The position numbers and the translations under genes are program-made. This document shows positions 50,439 through 59,319 of a stretch of DNA of 64,000 nt, piece by piece (position 1 is the first letter of the stretch; each line of letters starts with the position of its first letter). The DNA is from CAZFOB01 sp964520325. Its GTDB lineage: Bacteria > Actinomycetota > JAICYB01. A model generated the notes under the pieces. The model was not told the DNA's origin, searched no databases, and was given only the letters and a program-made list of their open reading frames with translations. Location of the stretch: positions 18,648 to 82,647 of the forward strand of contig CAZFOB010000015.1 of the NCBI GenBank assembly GCA_964520325.1, in the 5' to 3' direction.

Positions 50439-51504
50439 AATCGACCGCTATCTGAAGAAGTTGGTCGAGGCAGGAGGTTCCGACCTCCACCTCAAGGCCG
50501 GGCACGCGCCGGTCCTTCGCGTCAACGGCGAGCTTCGCGAGATGAAGGGTGCGAAGCTCTCGACAGACGTGCTGGAGGAGATCGCTGAGGAGATCATCCC
50601 GCAGCGGCTCTTCGCGGAATTCGAGGTTGTGGGTGGATGCGACTTCGCGTATGCCGCCGATGGCGTCGGGCGCTTCCGCGTCAACGTCTTTCACCAGCGC
50701 GGCGCGACCGGCATCGTCATGCGGCGCGTCGTTCCGGCTCCTCCGGTGATCGAATCGCTGCAGCTCCCGGAGGCCGTGTCGCGACTCGCCTCGGAGCCGC
50801 GAGGACTGGTACTCGTTACGGGGCCGACCGGATCCGGAAAGACCACGACGTGCGCGGCGATGATCAACCACATCAACTCCACCCGCTCGTGCATGGTCGT
50901 GACACTCGAGGATCCGATCGAGATCCTCCACTCCGACAAGCTGGCGCTCATCAACCAACGCGAGGTCGGCGCCGACACCGAGTCGTTCAGGCTGGGCCTC
51001 AAGCATGCGATGCGTCAGGATCCCGACGTCATCTTCATCGGTGAGATGCGCGATCCCGAGACGGTGTGGGCCGCACTTGCGGCCGCGGAAACGGGCCATT
51101 TCGTCCTTTCGACACTCCACACCACCGACGCGGTTGAGACGGTGAACCGGATCATCGAGTTCTTCCCCGGCGAACGCCAGATGCAGATCCGCCACTCGCT
51201 TGCCGGCGCGCTGAAGGGCATCGTCGCGCAGCGGCTCCTCGTCCGTAAGGACGGTCAGGGTCGGGTTCCCGCGATCGAGGTTCTCGTCAGCAACGGACGA
51301 GTCAACGACGCTATCATCGATCCGTACGAGACCAAGACGATCCCGGACATCATCGCGGACGGTGGCTTCTATGGGATGCAGACCTTCGACCAGCACCTGC
51401 TCGAGATGTTCCAATCCGGCACGATCTCGCTCGAAGAGGCACTGAACTCCTCAACCAACCCGCACGATCTTCGGCTCGCGATGAAGAAAGCTGGAGCCGC
51501 CTGA
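50431..51504 (+). CDS. pilT: Type IV pilus retraction ATPase PilT
   Basis: 357 aa. GGSDLHLKAGHAPVLRVNG, Walker A GPTGSGKTTT (131-139), AIRD-like region, LRHAMRQDPD-like (LGLKHAMRQDPDVIFIGEMR), and HTTDAVETVNRIIEFFP. It matches PilT better than PilB. No other pilus gene is in the window. It overlaps the deacetylase gene by 8 nt. Confidence 0.94.
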   Translation: MSEIDRYLKKLVEAGGSDLHLKAGHAPVLRVNGELREMKGAKLSTDVLEEIAEEIIPQRLFAEFEVVGGCDFAYAADGVGRFRVNVFHQRGATGIVMRRVVPAPPVIESLQLPEAVSRLASEPRGLVLVTGPTGSGKTTTCAAMINHINSTRSCMVVTLEDPIEILHSDKLALINQREVGADTESFRLGLKHAMRQDPDVIFIGEMRDPETVWAALAAAETGHFVLSTLHTTDAVETVNRIIEFFPGERQMQIRHSLAGALKGIVAQRLLVRKDGQGRVPAIEVLVSNGRVNDAIIDPYETKTIPDIIADGGFYGMQTFDQHLLEMFQSGTISLEEALNSSTNPHDLRLAMKKAGAA

Positions 51505-51525
51505 CTCACGCCGTACGCTGGGTGG

Positions 51526-53007
51526 GTGACCGACCATTCCTCGGGGGCAGACCCCCCGGCCCCCCCGGCGCCGCGCATCCCTGAGATCGTCGCCGAGGGC
51601 ACGCTTGCCTACGACATCGGCCGGCGTTTCTCGGATGCTGGGTTCGAAACGTGGCTCGTCGGTGGTCCGGTCCGTGACAAGCTTCTCGGCCGGCCGGTCG
51701 TCGATCTCGACATCGCGACAGACGCCAAACCCTCACAGATGCTCGCCATCCTGCGCGGCTTCGTGGACCAGCTCTGGATGCAAGGCGTGAAGTTCGGGAC
51801 GATCGGCGCCCGCGTCGACGACGAGCGCGTCGAGATCACCACCTATCGCGAGGAGTGGTACACCGAGGACTCGCGCAAGCCCGAGGTGCACTTCGCGAAG
51901 GACATCGCCTCTGATCTGTCCCGCCGCGATTTCACGGTGAACGCGATCGCGGTGAAGATCCCGGACGGCGAGGTCTTCGACCCGACCGGGGGGCTTCAAG
52001 ATTTGCGTAAGCGCCTGCTCCGCACACCGAGCTCCGCCGAGCAGGCATTCACCGACGACCCGTTGCGCATGCTGCGCGCGTGCCGCTTCGCCTCAGTCCT
52101 CGACTTCGACGTGGCCGAGGAAGTCGTCGAGGCCATCGTCGGCATGCGCGATCGGTTGGCGATCGTTTCGCGTGAACGTGTCCGCGACGAGCTCTCGAAG
52201 CTCCTTGTCGGAAGCTTCCCCGGCAAAGGTCTCGACCTGATGGTCCGCACCGGTCTTGCCGAGCACGTGATCCCAGAGCTCCCGCTGCTCGCGATGGAGC
52301 AGGACCCGATCAATCGCCACAAGGACGTCCTAGCTCACACCTACGCGGTGATCGAGGGAACGCCTCCGACGTTGGTCGGACGTCTCGGTGCGCTCTTCCA
52401 CGACATCGGCAAACCGGCGACCCGTGAGTTCGGGCCGGACGGTGTGACGTTCCACCACCACGAAGTGGTCGGTGCGCGAATGGCTGTCGAGCGGATGCGT
52501 GAGCTGCGCTACTCATCCCGGATGATAGAGAACGTTCGCAGTCTGGTGTTCCTCCACCTGCGCTTCCACACCTACCGTCTCGGCTGGACGGACGCGGCCG
52601 TTCGTCGCTACGTGAGGGACGCCGGCGGTCAGCTCGACACGCTGAACGCGCTCGTGCGCGCCGACTGCACGACGCGCAACAAGGCGAAGGCACGCGAGCT
52701 ACAGGAGCGCATGGATGCGCTCGAGGCTCGCATCGTCGAGCTCACCGAGCGAGAGGAGCTCTCGAAGATCCGCCCAACGCTCGACGGCCACGACGTGATG
52801 GCGCTCTTCGACGTCCAACCCTCACGCGCCGTCGGCGACGCGCTTACGTTCCTCACCGAGCTCCGTCTCGATCGCGGACCGATGGGGCGCAAGGAGGCAT
52901 ACGCCGAGCTCGAGCGGTGGGGGGCCGAGCAAGGCTTGAGTCCAGCGCGCACGATCGAGGAGTCGATCGTGCTTGCGGACGCGGCGCGAGTAGCGGCTGA
53001 GGAGTAG
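51526..53007 (+). CDS. pcnA: CCA tRNA nucleotidyltransferase
   Basis: 493 aa from GTG 51526. Class II polymerase-beta head with LVGGPVRDKLL (46-) and DLDIATDAKP (Asp60, Asp62), RRDFTVNAIA, DPTGGLQDLRKRLLRTP, then an HD domain (LGALFHDIGKPATREFG, FHHHEVVGARM). The tRNAs at 17.8-18.2 kb lack encoded CCA, so this enzyme is needed. Orthologous in order to Rv3907c. Confidence 0.95.
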   Translation: MTDHSSGADPPAPPAPRIPEIVAEGTLAYDIGRRFSDAGFETWLVGGPVRDKLLGRPVVDLDIATDAKPSQMLAILRGFVDQLWMQGVKFGTIGARVDDERVEITTYREEWYTEDSRKPEVHFAKDIASDLSRRDFTVNAIAVKIPDGEVFDPTGGLQDLRKRLLRTPSSAEQAFTDDPLRMLRACRFASVLDFDVAEEVVEAIVGMRDRLAIVSRERVRDELSKLLVGSFPGKGLDLMVRTGLAEHVIPELPLLAMEQDPINRHKDVLAHTYAVIEGTPPTLVGRLGALFHDIGKPATREFGPDGVTFHHHEVVGARMAVERMRELRYSSRMIENVRSLVFLHLRFHTYRLGWTDAAVRRYVRDAGGQLDTLNALVRADCTTRNKAKARELQERMDALEARIVELTEREELSKIRPTLDGHDVMALFDVQPSRAVGDALTFLTELRLDRGPMGRKEAYAELERWGAEQGLSPARTIEESIVLADAARVAAEE

Positions 53008-53010
53008 TTG

Positions 53011-53496
53011 CTACTTCACGAACTTCGTGATCGCCGCTGTGCCCTTGTAGGTGGCACCCGGGACAACGAGGAACGGAACCACACGCACGGCGTAAGGCTT
53101 GCCTCTGTGTCTCGACTTGTGCGTGATGATGACGGCTTCCTTGCCGCCGAGCGACTCGCTCGACCCCGCCAGCGTGCCATCCGGAGCGAAGACGTACAGG
53201 TCGAAGTCATTGCCATTCGCGGCGTCGAGGGGACCGGCGGAACCGACGATCGAGACCTTGAATTTCGCGCCGTCGCCCATGAGCACCTTCAGGTCGTATG
53301 GGTCGCAGCTCGAATCCGTTGCGACGATGCAGCCGGCCAGTGGAAAGCTCACGTTGAAGGGCCCACCGTTGAACGTGATCATCTTCTTCTTCGAAGAGAG
53401 CGAACCGGTTGCGGGTGCCGCCGCTTCAGCAGGGAGAGCCGTCGCGAGAACGAACGCGCCCAGGACGAGTGCCAGCAATTTGAACGAACGTCCCAT
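53011..53496 (-). CDS. Secreted protein with PPC-like beta-sandwich domain
   Basis: 161 aa from ATG 53496 (GGAGG 5 nt before). Signal peptide FKLLALVLGAFVLATALPAE then AAAP. The rest has alternating beta-pattern with NDFDLYVFAPDGTLAGSS and ITHKSRHRGKPYAVRVVPF, as in bacterial pre-peptidase C-terminal domains that bind surfaces or polysaccharide. Convergent with pcnA and 3 nt from it. Confidence 0.75.
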   Translation of the reverse strand: MGRSFKLLALVLGAFVLATALPAEAAAPATGSLSSKKKMITFNGGPFNVSFPLAGCIVATDSSCDPYDLKVLMGDGAKFKVSIVGSAGPLDAANGNDFDLYVFAPDGTLAGSSESLGGKEAVIITHKSRHRGKPYAVRVVPFLVVPGATYKGTAAITKFVK

Positions 53497-53611
53497 CAGA
53501 TCCTCCCCGCCGAGAAAGGCTTGGTCGGTGATGGTAACGCAGGGAGGCGAAGAATCGTTCGCCGCGCCGCTGAGTGGCGGGCCGGACCGGTCGTAGGGCA
53601 CGCTCGTCGCC

Positions 53612-54601
53612 ATGAGCGGGCTCGCGATCTCCCTCGGACCATCCGGGCTGTCTTTCGCCGAGAACATCGACTTCGCCAAGGAAGCCGAAGCGCTTGGCTA
53701 CGACTCGGCATGGGTTCCCGAGGTCGGCGGCAACGACGCGTTCGCGCTCGGCTCGGCCGTTGGCGCCGCCACCGACCGCATGCGGATCGGAACGGCCGTC
53801 GTCCCGATGAACATCCGAGGTCCTGCGCTCCTCGCGATGGCGGCCTCGACGATGGACCACATGTCCGGCGGAGGACGTGCGGTCTGCGGGATCGGTGTCT
53901 CCTCGCCCCAGATCGTCTCCGACTGGAACGATGCCACCTACGACAAGCCGCTCACGCGCGCGCGCGAGACGATCGACGTCCTGCGGCAGATGTTCGCAGG
54001 CGACAAGGTCGTCTACGACGGCGAGTGCGTGAAGGTGAACGGCTACCGGATGATGCCGGGACCCAAAGCGCCGATCCCGATCTATCTCGGTGCTTTGAAC
54101 AAAAGGATGCTCCGCCTCGCCGGCGAGAAGGCCGACGGCGTGATCATCAACATGCTCGGCGAGAAGCACGTCGGCAAGGTCGTCGAGCAGGTGCGCAAAG
54201 GGGCCGAGCGGGCTGGAAAGAACGCAGACGACATCGAGGTCGTGATGCGCGTGCAGTGCGCGGTGACCGACAACCCCCAACAGATCCGCGACGCGTTCGC
54301 CGGCGCGTTCGGCGCGTACATCGTCGCGCCGGGTTACGACACCTTCTTCACGTGGCAGGGCTACGGAGATGTGGTCGACGGCGTTCGCGCGGCCCGCGCC
54401 GCGAAGGATCGTGCCGCGTCCCGCGCGGCGGTGAGCAATGACATCCTGCAAGACCTCGTCGTCGCCGGAAGCGCCGACGAGGTCCGCTCACGGCTCAAGG
54501 GCTTCATGAATGCCGGCGTGACGACACCGGCCGTGCACATCTTCTGGCCCGATCCCGCTGTGGCCTGGGAGACGATGCGCGCGCTGGCTCCGCGAGGCTA
54601 G
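53612..54601 (+). CDS. LLM-class F420-dependent oxidoreductase-like protein
   Basis: 329 aa, TIM-barrel luciferase-like fold: GLAISLGPSGLSFAENI, YDSAWVPEVGGNDAFALGSA, RMRIGTAVVPMNIRGPALLA, RAVCGIGVSSPQIVSDWN, and PIPIYLGALNKRMLRLAGE. Such proteins in actinobacteria usually use coenzyme F420; cofactor choice here is inferred. Convergent with the small Pro-rich gene, overlapping by 4 nt. Confidence 0.88.
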   Translation: MSGLAISLGPSGLSFAENIDFAKEAEALGYDSAWVPEVGGNDAFALGSAVGAATDRMRIGTAVVPMNIRGPALLAMAASTMDHMSGGGRAVCGIGVSSPQIVSDWNDATYDKPLTRARETIDVLRQMFAGDKVVYDGECVKVNGYRMMPGPKAPIPIYLGALNKRMLRLAGEKADGVIINMLGEKHVGKVVEQVRKGAERAGKNADDIEVVMRVQCAVTDNPQQIRDAFAGAFGAYIVAPGYDTFFTWQGYGDVVDGVRAARAAKDRAASRAAVSNDILQDLVVAGSADEVRSRLKGFMNAGVTTPAVHIFWPDPAVAWETMRALAPRG

Positions 54602-54930
54602 CCCTCGTCAACCTCGTTCGGCTCGAATGTGGGCAAGGGCGTGAAGAGGAACTCTGTCGGAGTGGGTGTCGCGCTCGGAAGTGGCGTCGGAGATTCCGTG
54701 GGTTCCGGACTGGCGCTCGGGCTCATGGACGGCGGCTCGATCGTCGCTTCTGGGCTCGGGGACGCTGAAGGCGCCGGCGACTCGGCGCCGGCGTCGACCA
54801 CCCCAACCCCGACCTCGTAGCCGCCCCCAACTGCGTCGTGGACGGCAGCGCCCCCGAGCCAGCCGACGACGAGCGCGGCAACGAACGAGATGAACGCGAT
54901 GATCACCGTGCGCGGACTGGTCTGTCTCAT
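54598..54930 (-). CDS. Pro/Ser/Thr-rich single-span membrane protein, cassette member 4
   Basis: 110 aa. N-terminal helix VIIAFISFVAALVVGWLGGA anchors a low-complexity tail (SPAPSASPSPEATIEPPSMS and on) rich in Pro, Ser, Thr, Glu. It shares one base stretch with the preceding gene (ATGA overlap). It corresponds to the other short Pro-rich partner at 55652, so a gene pair has been duplicated. Function unknown; an outward-facing stalk is likely. Confidence 0.7.
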   Translation of the reverse strand: MRQTSPRTVIIAFISFVAALVVGWLGGAAVHDAVGGGYEVGVGVVDAGAESPAPSASPSPEATIEPPSMSPSASPEPTESPTPLPSATPTPTEFLFTPLPTFEPNEVDEG

Positions 54931-55646
54931 GGCGAGTCGAAGCTGAAGCTTGTCGTCTCGATCGTGACCGTGCTGTTACCTGCGCGGCCGGAGATGATGC
55001 GCGGTGAGGAGTCGGCGTCGTCTATGAAGACAGCCGTCCCATTGCCGTCGCGCGGCAGCTCGATCGTCACCGGTTGCTGGAAACGCAGGTTCGGTGGTTC
55101 GAACACGTAGACGACGAGCTCGCCCGGCTCGTACAGCACCGAACGTGGGTCACCAACTTGGCCCAACCGAACGCGTCTGTTCACGTTCTCGCGTCGGATC
55201 TTGATCGAGGTCGCAGTCGAGAGCGCGTTGGCCGGCACGGTGAGCTTCCCGGTGCCGTCGAACGTCAACACGCCTCCATCGGCACTGACCAATCCGCGGG
55301 CGACGACGTTGGAGTCCACGGGCTTTCGCCCGGCGAAGCCGACCGATCCGCCGACGAGAAGTCCGATCACGATCGCGAGGACGATGAGCCAACGGGCGAT
55401 GTTGCTGTCCACCGGCGCGAAGGCGATGCGCTCGGTGGCGGGAGCTGATGGCCCGCCGCTTCGCGAGATGATCCGGGTCGAAGCCATTCCGTCGCCTGGC
55501 TCGTTTCCCGGCTCGACGGCCGGTGGCATGTCCATCCGGCGCGTCGCGTCGTCCGACGACCGGGACGGAAGGCCGAGCTCTTCGCCGGCAAGGGGCATCG
55601 CTTGCGTCGCGTCTTCCCCTGCTGAGTCTCGTTCGTCTTCAGGCAT
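54927..55646 (-). CDS. Membrane protein with ZU5-like extracytoplasmic domain, cassette member 3
   Basis: 239 aa. Residues 1-80 are hydrophilic and acidic (EDERDSAGEDATQAMPLAGE), then a helix WLIVLAIVIGLLVGGSVGFA, then a beta domain with GGVLTFDGTGKLTVPANALS, VLYEPGELVVYVFEPP and FQQPVTIELPRDGNG, which looks like a ZU5/immunoglobulin-like sandwich. It resembles the product of 55978 in the same order of motifs. Start at ATG 55646 (AGGA 5 nt before); GTG 55661 is possible. Confidence 0.7.
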   Translation of the reverse strand: MPEDERDSAGEDATQAMPLAGEELGLPSRSSDDATRRMDMPPAVEPGNEPGDGMASTRIISRSGGPSAPATERIAFAPVDSNIARWLIVLAIVIGLLVGGSVGFAGRKPVDSNVVARGLVSADGGVLTFDGTGKLTVPANALSTATSIKIRRENVNRRVRLGQVGDPRSVLYEPGELVVYVFEPPNLRFQQPVTIELPRDGNGTAVFIDDADSSPRIISGRAGNSTVTIETTSFSFDSP

Positions 55647-55651
55647 CGGTC

Positions 55652-55981
55652 CTACCGGCACACGATCACGATGCCGCTCGGGGGCCGGGACTCACACGTA
55701 CAGCCTGCCGGACAGGCCGGTCCGCCGTCGCTTCCACCGTCGTCTCGGTTGCCGGCTCTGTCACGAGGCCGGGCGGCGGCGCTCGGTTCCGGTGTCGGGC
55801 TCTTCGAAGGCTTGGGTGACGGTGTTGCGGGCATCGCGATCGCACTGACGCGAACCGCGTCCCGGCTGTCGATCCGTGGCGTGATCTGTTGGGCAACCGT
55901 GAACCCGATGACTCCACCAAGCAGGCCGATGAGGACCAGCGGCGCCAGCACCGACGCCGGCAGCGTTCGCATCCGCCTCAT
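55652..55981 (-). CDS. Pro/Ser-rich single-span membrane protein with Cys cluster, cassette member 2
   Basis: 109 aa. Helix VLAPLVLIGLLGGVIGFTVA, then a Pro/Ser/Arg-rich region (TPSPKPSKSPTPEPSA), then CPAGCTCESRPPSGIVIVC with four Cys near the C-terminus, which could form disulfides outside the cell. Overlaps the previous gene (ATGA). The counterpart of 54598 in the duplicated pair, though only size, topology and composition are shared. Confidence 0.7.
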   Translation of the reverse strand: MRRMRTLPASVLAPLVLIGLLGGVIGFTVAQQITPRIDSRDAVRVSAIAMPATPSPKPSKSPTPEPSAAARPRDRAGNRDDGGSDGGPACPAGCTCESRPPSGIVIVCR

Positions 55982-56604
55982 CTCTGCCCACCTTCGGGCT
56001 GGTCGAAGGTAGCGTCGAAGCGGAAGTTACGCACTGAGATATTCGCTGTTTCCCGGTCGATGTCGATGGTCCCCTCGAGCAGTACGATCCGTGATCCGAT
56101 CATGGCGAACACGGTGCCGTTTCGCGCGTCGGCAGGGAGCCGGAACGTGAGCTCGGCGGGTTGCCTGAACGTTGCGTCGGCCGGCTCGAACAGGTATGCG
56201 CGGAGCGTGCCGGGCTCGAAGACAAGCGGCGCGTCGGCGGCTGCGTCCACGGTCACTCGGTCGTCATAGCTCGAAGCACGCACGACGATCTTCACCGACT
56301 CCGCGAGCGCGCCCTCGGGGATGCGTAGCTGGCCCCCGTCGAACCGGATCGTCCCGCCGTCCGGACCGATGTCGGCGTCGGCGAGCACTGTGCCCTCGGG
56401 TTGGTCCCTCGCGATCGAGCCGATCGAGGCGACGGCTATCCCGACGAGGAAGCCGGCTGCCGCCACCGCGATGGCGGCAAGCGCGATCTGCGAGGAGCCG
56501 CGCGTGGGCGCGACCGGGATGAGCGCGGTCGGGGAGGGGCGATCGAATTCATCGGTCGGACGCGAATAGACGCCATGCTGAGTGGGATCAAGCCCGTCCG
56601 TCAT
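55978..56604 (-). CDS. Membrane protein with ZU5-like extracytoplasmic domain, cassette member 1
   Basis: 208 aa. A short cytosolic head (DPTQHGVYSRPTDEFDRPSP), helix LAAIAVAAAGFLVGIAVASI, and a beta domain with DGGTIRFDGGQLRIPEGALA, LVFEPGTLRAYLFEP and FRQPAELTFRLPADARNGT. These line up one-to-one with the product of 54927. First gene of the leftward four-gene set, downstream of ino1 by 69 bp. Confidence 0.72.
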   Translation of the reverse strand: MTDGLDPTQHGVYSRPTDEFDRPSPTALIPVAPTRGSSQIALAAIAVAAAGFLVGIAVASIGSIARDQPEGTVLADADIGPDGGTIRFDGGQLRIPEGALAESVKIVVRASSYDDRVTVDAAADAPLVFEPGTLRAYLFEPADATFRQPAELTFRLPADARNGTVFAMIGSRIVLLEGTIDIDRETANISVRNFRFDATFDQPEGGQR

Positions 56605-56673
56605 GTCGAGAATGTTTTCCCCCGGGTTGCCCTCTAGCTCTAGGCGTTCCCTCGGGCCAGTTCCGACAAACCG

Positions 56674-57780
56674 TTAGTCCGGGACGGCGGTTCGGCTCTC
56701 GGTCTCGATGAAGTCTTCGGTCATCTGCCGCGCGACGTCGTCGGGGTACTGCACGGCCGGCGACTTCATGAAGTACGCGCTGGGTCCCGCGAGTGACCCG
56801 GCGATGCCGCGGTCCATCGCGAGCTTGCAACAGCGCACCGCATCGACGACGACGCCGGCTGAGTTGGGAGAGTCCCAGACTTCGAGTTTCAGCTCGACGG
56901 ACATCGGCGCGCCACCGAAGCCGTGGCCCTCGAGACGGATGTACGCCCACTTGCGATCGTCGAGCCACGGAACGTGATCGGACGGACCGATGTGGATGTC
57001 ACGATCGGCGAACTCCTGGGTGACGTTGCTACGCACGGAATTGGTCTTCGAGAGCTTCTTGGACGCAAGGCGTTCGCGCTCGAGCATGTTCTTGAAGTCC
57101 ATGTTGCCGCCGAAGTTCAGCTGGTAGGTGTGGTCGATCGTGATGCCACGATCCTCGAAGAGCTTCGCGAGCTGACGGTGGACGATCGTCGCGCCGACCT
57201 GTGACTTGATGTCATCGCCGACGATCGGGAGGCCGGCTTCCTTGAACTTCCGCTCCCACTCTGGGTCGGAGGCGATGAAGACCGGAAGGCAGTTCACCAC
57301 GGCAACACCCGCTTCGAGCGCCTGCTCGACGTAATGCCGCGCTGCGAGCTCGGAGCCGACGGGGAGGTAGCTGATCATCACATCAACGTCGTGCTCACGT
57401 AGCTTCGCGGCCACGTCGACGGGAGATTCAGCTGATTCCGTGATGGTGCCGCGATAGAACTGTCCGAGACCGTCGAAGGTAGGACCCCGGTAGACGACGG
57501 CGCCGAGCTTGGCGACGTCCGCGAACCGTATCGTGTTGTTCGGCTGACGGTAGATGGCTTCACCGAGGTCGTGACCGACCTTGTTGGAGTCGACGTCGAA
57601 GGCGCAGGCGAACTCGATGTCCCCAACGCCATAGCCGCCGAGCACGTTGTGCATGAGACCCGGGATCGAGTCTTCGCCGCGCGCGTCCCTGTAGAACTCG
57701 ACGCCCTGGACGAAAGACGACGCGCAGTTCCCTACCCCGACGATCGCCACACGGATCCCGTTGGCGTTTCCTTGGGACAT
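56674..57780 (-). CDS. ino1: Inositol-3-phosphate synthase
   Basis: 368 aa. NAD-binding VAIVGVGNCASSFVQGVEFY, PVGSELAARHYVEQALEAGV, VGDDIKSQVGATIVHRQLAK, NFGGNMDFKNM, and SDHVPWLDDRKWAYIRLEG are characteristic of actinobacterial Ino1. It converts glucose-6-phosphate to inositol-1-phosphate, for phosphatidylinositol and mycothiol. Stop/start shares one base with PadR. As in mycobacteria (Rv0046c-Rv0047c) it is under the PadR gene. Confidence 0.96.
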   Translation of the reverse strand: MSQGNANGIRVAIVGVGNCASSFVQGVEFYRDARGEDSIPGLMHNVLGGYGVGDIEFACAFDVDSNKVGHDLGEAIYRQPNNTIRFADVAKLGAVVYRGPTFDGLGQFYRGTITESAESPVDVAAKLREHDVDVMISYLPVGSELAARHYVEQALEAGVAVVNCLPVFIASDPEWERKFKEAGLPIVGDDIKSQVGATIVHRQLAKLFEDRGITIDHTYQLNFGGNMDFKNMLERERLASKKLSKTNSVRSNVTQEFADRDIHIGPSDHVPWLDDRKWAYIRLEGHGFGGAPMSVELKLEVWDSPNSAGVVVDAVRCCKLAMDRGIAGSLAGPSAYFMKSPAVQYPDDVARQMTEDFIETESRTAVPD

Positions 57781-58514
57781 CAGTGCCCTCCTCGTTTCGC
57801 GCGGCCTTCGTGCTTGACCGCGCGGTTCTTTGATCCGCTTGACGCAGCTTTTCCGTGCGCCACCCGTCGCTCCTGTCCTTTTCCGCCGGAGCTCGCACTG
57901 TCGTGCGCCACCCGTCGCTCTTCATCGATGAGACCTTCGAGCCAGCGGATGTCCTGCTGCGTCGTCTCGACGCCGTGGTCGATGAGCGACCGCGAGTAGG
58001 CATCCATGCGTTCGCGCGTGGCGCGAAGGGTCTCGGTGAACTCGGAGAGCTTCTCCTCGAGGTACGCCTTGCGGTGCTCGAGGAGACGAATCCGCTGATC
58101 GTTCGGGAGGTAACGGAAGAATGCGAAACGCGTCTGGAACCGATCGGTGTCGTAGACCGCCCCGAGTTCGAGCTGCTCGAAGAAGAACGTTTCGCCGGCG
58201 TCACTGATCTCGTAGACCTTCCGCGCGCGCCTGGTTGGCGTCAGCGCCGTGCGGGAGTCGGCTGCAGGGTTCTTCTTGACGGCCCTCGACGAAAGGGGCG
58301 CTACGACCTTGGGCCGGCGAGGCTTCGTCTCACCCGGTCGCTCCTGCACCATGCCTGCCACGCCGAGGCGCTTGAGGCAGGGATACAGCGAACCGTACGA
58401 AACGTTGTACAGCGGGCCGAGGGTGAAGCGAAGCCGCTTGCTGATCTCGTAGCCGTGCATCGGCCCCTCCTTGAGGAGACCGAGGACCGCGAGCTCTAGG
58501 GATGATGTGCTCAT
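57780..58514 (-). CDS. PadR-family regulator upstream of ino1
   Basis: 244 aa. LELAVLGLLKEGPMHGYEIS, SYGSLYPCLKRLGVAGMVQ, then an inserted Lys/Arg-rich stretch before KVYEISDAGETFFFEQL, and a C-terminal coiled-coil-like helix (EKLSEFTETLRATRERMDAY). The C-terminus contains a repeated ERRVAH from an 18-bp direct repeat (57855-57872 and 57903-57920). Likely represses itself and ino1 through the double palindrome at 58534-58566; orthologous in place to Rv0047c. Confidence 0.92.
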   Translation of the reverse strand: MSTSSLELAVLGLLKEGPMHGYEISKRLRFTLGPLYNVSYGSLYPCLKRLGVAGMVQERPGETKPRRPKVVAPLSSRAVKKNPAADSRTALTPTRRARKVYEISDAGETFFFEQLELGAVYDTDRFQTRFAFFRYLPNDQRIRLLEHRKAYLEEKLSEFTETLRATRERMDAYSRSLIDHGVETTQQDIRWLEGLIDEERRVAHDSASSGGKGQERRVAHGKAASSGSKNRAVKHEGRAKRGGH

Positions 58515-58533
58515 AGTGTTTTCGTGGACAGCA

Positions 58534-58566
58534 TATCTCGATATATCGATTCGATATATCGAGATA
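58534..58566. promoter_or_regulatory. 33-bp inverted repeat operator upstream of PadR-ino1
   Basis: Arms of 16 bp (TATCTCGATATATCGA and its complement) around a single T. Each arm contains the shorter palindrome CGATATATCG (58539-58548 and 58552-58561), so two dimers could bind 13 bp apart. It sits 20 bp upstream of the PadR start and 41 bp before the divergent DUF5318 start. Confidence 0.75.
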
Positions 58567-58606
58567 CCACGTTCGCGTCGTAGTCGTCAACGTACCCGCG
58601 GCGTCG

Positions 58607-59128
58607 ATGCCTACCCTTGCTGACGTCAGAAGGGTCGTGGACAATAGCCCCACCTTGAGGAACCTCCACGATGCGGAACTGGCTCACCGCAGCTCCACGC
58701 GAGTCGATTACTCGCTGGCCCGAAGAGCAACGCTGAGCGCCCACCAGGCGGGAAGGCTCTCCCGCTTCGAGATCTGCGATGCACACCCCGAGCTGATGAG
58801 GGCCGCGAAATTCTGCGGCGAGAAGATCACCGATCCTTGTCCGATATGCGACAAGGGTCCACTCGTCCTCGTCTCCTACGTATTCTCCGACGAGTTCTCC
58901 AAGCGGGACAACGGACGCGTCTGGCTTCGAGGTGACCTGGCGCCGCTGCTCCAGCACCGCGAGGTGCGTCTGTACACCGTGGAGGTCTGCGTCGACTGCT
59001 CCTGGAACCACGTCCGCGGCCAGCTCATGCTGAGCGACGGCGGATCGTCTGAGGGCGGCACGCCGGGCAAGCGCGGGCGCCGGGCGTCCGCTGCCCCGGA
59101 GCGGCGCGGGCGCCGGGCGACGACCTGA
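58607..59128 (+). CDS. DUF5318 zinc-binding-like protein
   Basis: 173 aa. DYSLARRATLSAHQAGRLSR, two Cys pairs (DPCPICDKG and VCVDCSWNHV) and LVSYVFSDEF are DUF5318 features; the C-terminus (GKRGRRASAAPERRGRRATT) is basic and disordered. Rv0049 of M. tuberculosis, also next to PadR-ino1, belongs here. Function unknown. In mycobacteria ponA1 follows, here two membrane genes do. Confidence 0.88.
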   Translation: MPTLADVRRVVDNSPTLRNLHDAELAHRSSTRVDYSLARRATLSAHQAGRLSRFEICDAHPELMRAAKFCGEKITDPCPICDKGPLVLVSYVFSDEFSKRDNGRVWLRGDLAPLLQHREVRLYTVEVCVDCSWNHVRGQLMLSDGGSSEGGTPGKRGRRASAAPERRGRRATT

Positions 59129-59319
59129 CCGAAGGCCGGACCGGTAGACCGGGTCGGGGAGGTGGGTCTCTTCGACGCTCGACTGCCCCGCAGGGCAGCC
59201 CGAGATCGGCGAAAGCCAAGCCGAAAGCCAAGCCGAAGGCCAGGGAAGCCCGCGCCGCGACGAAGAAGCGGACTACTGACAGGAAGCGTTCGTCGTCGTC
59301 TCGCCTGGCACAGCCGCCC

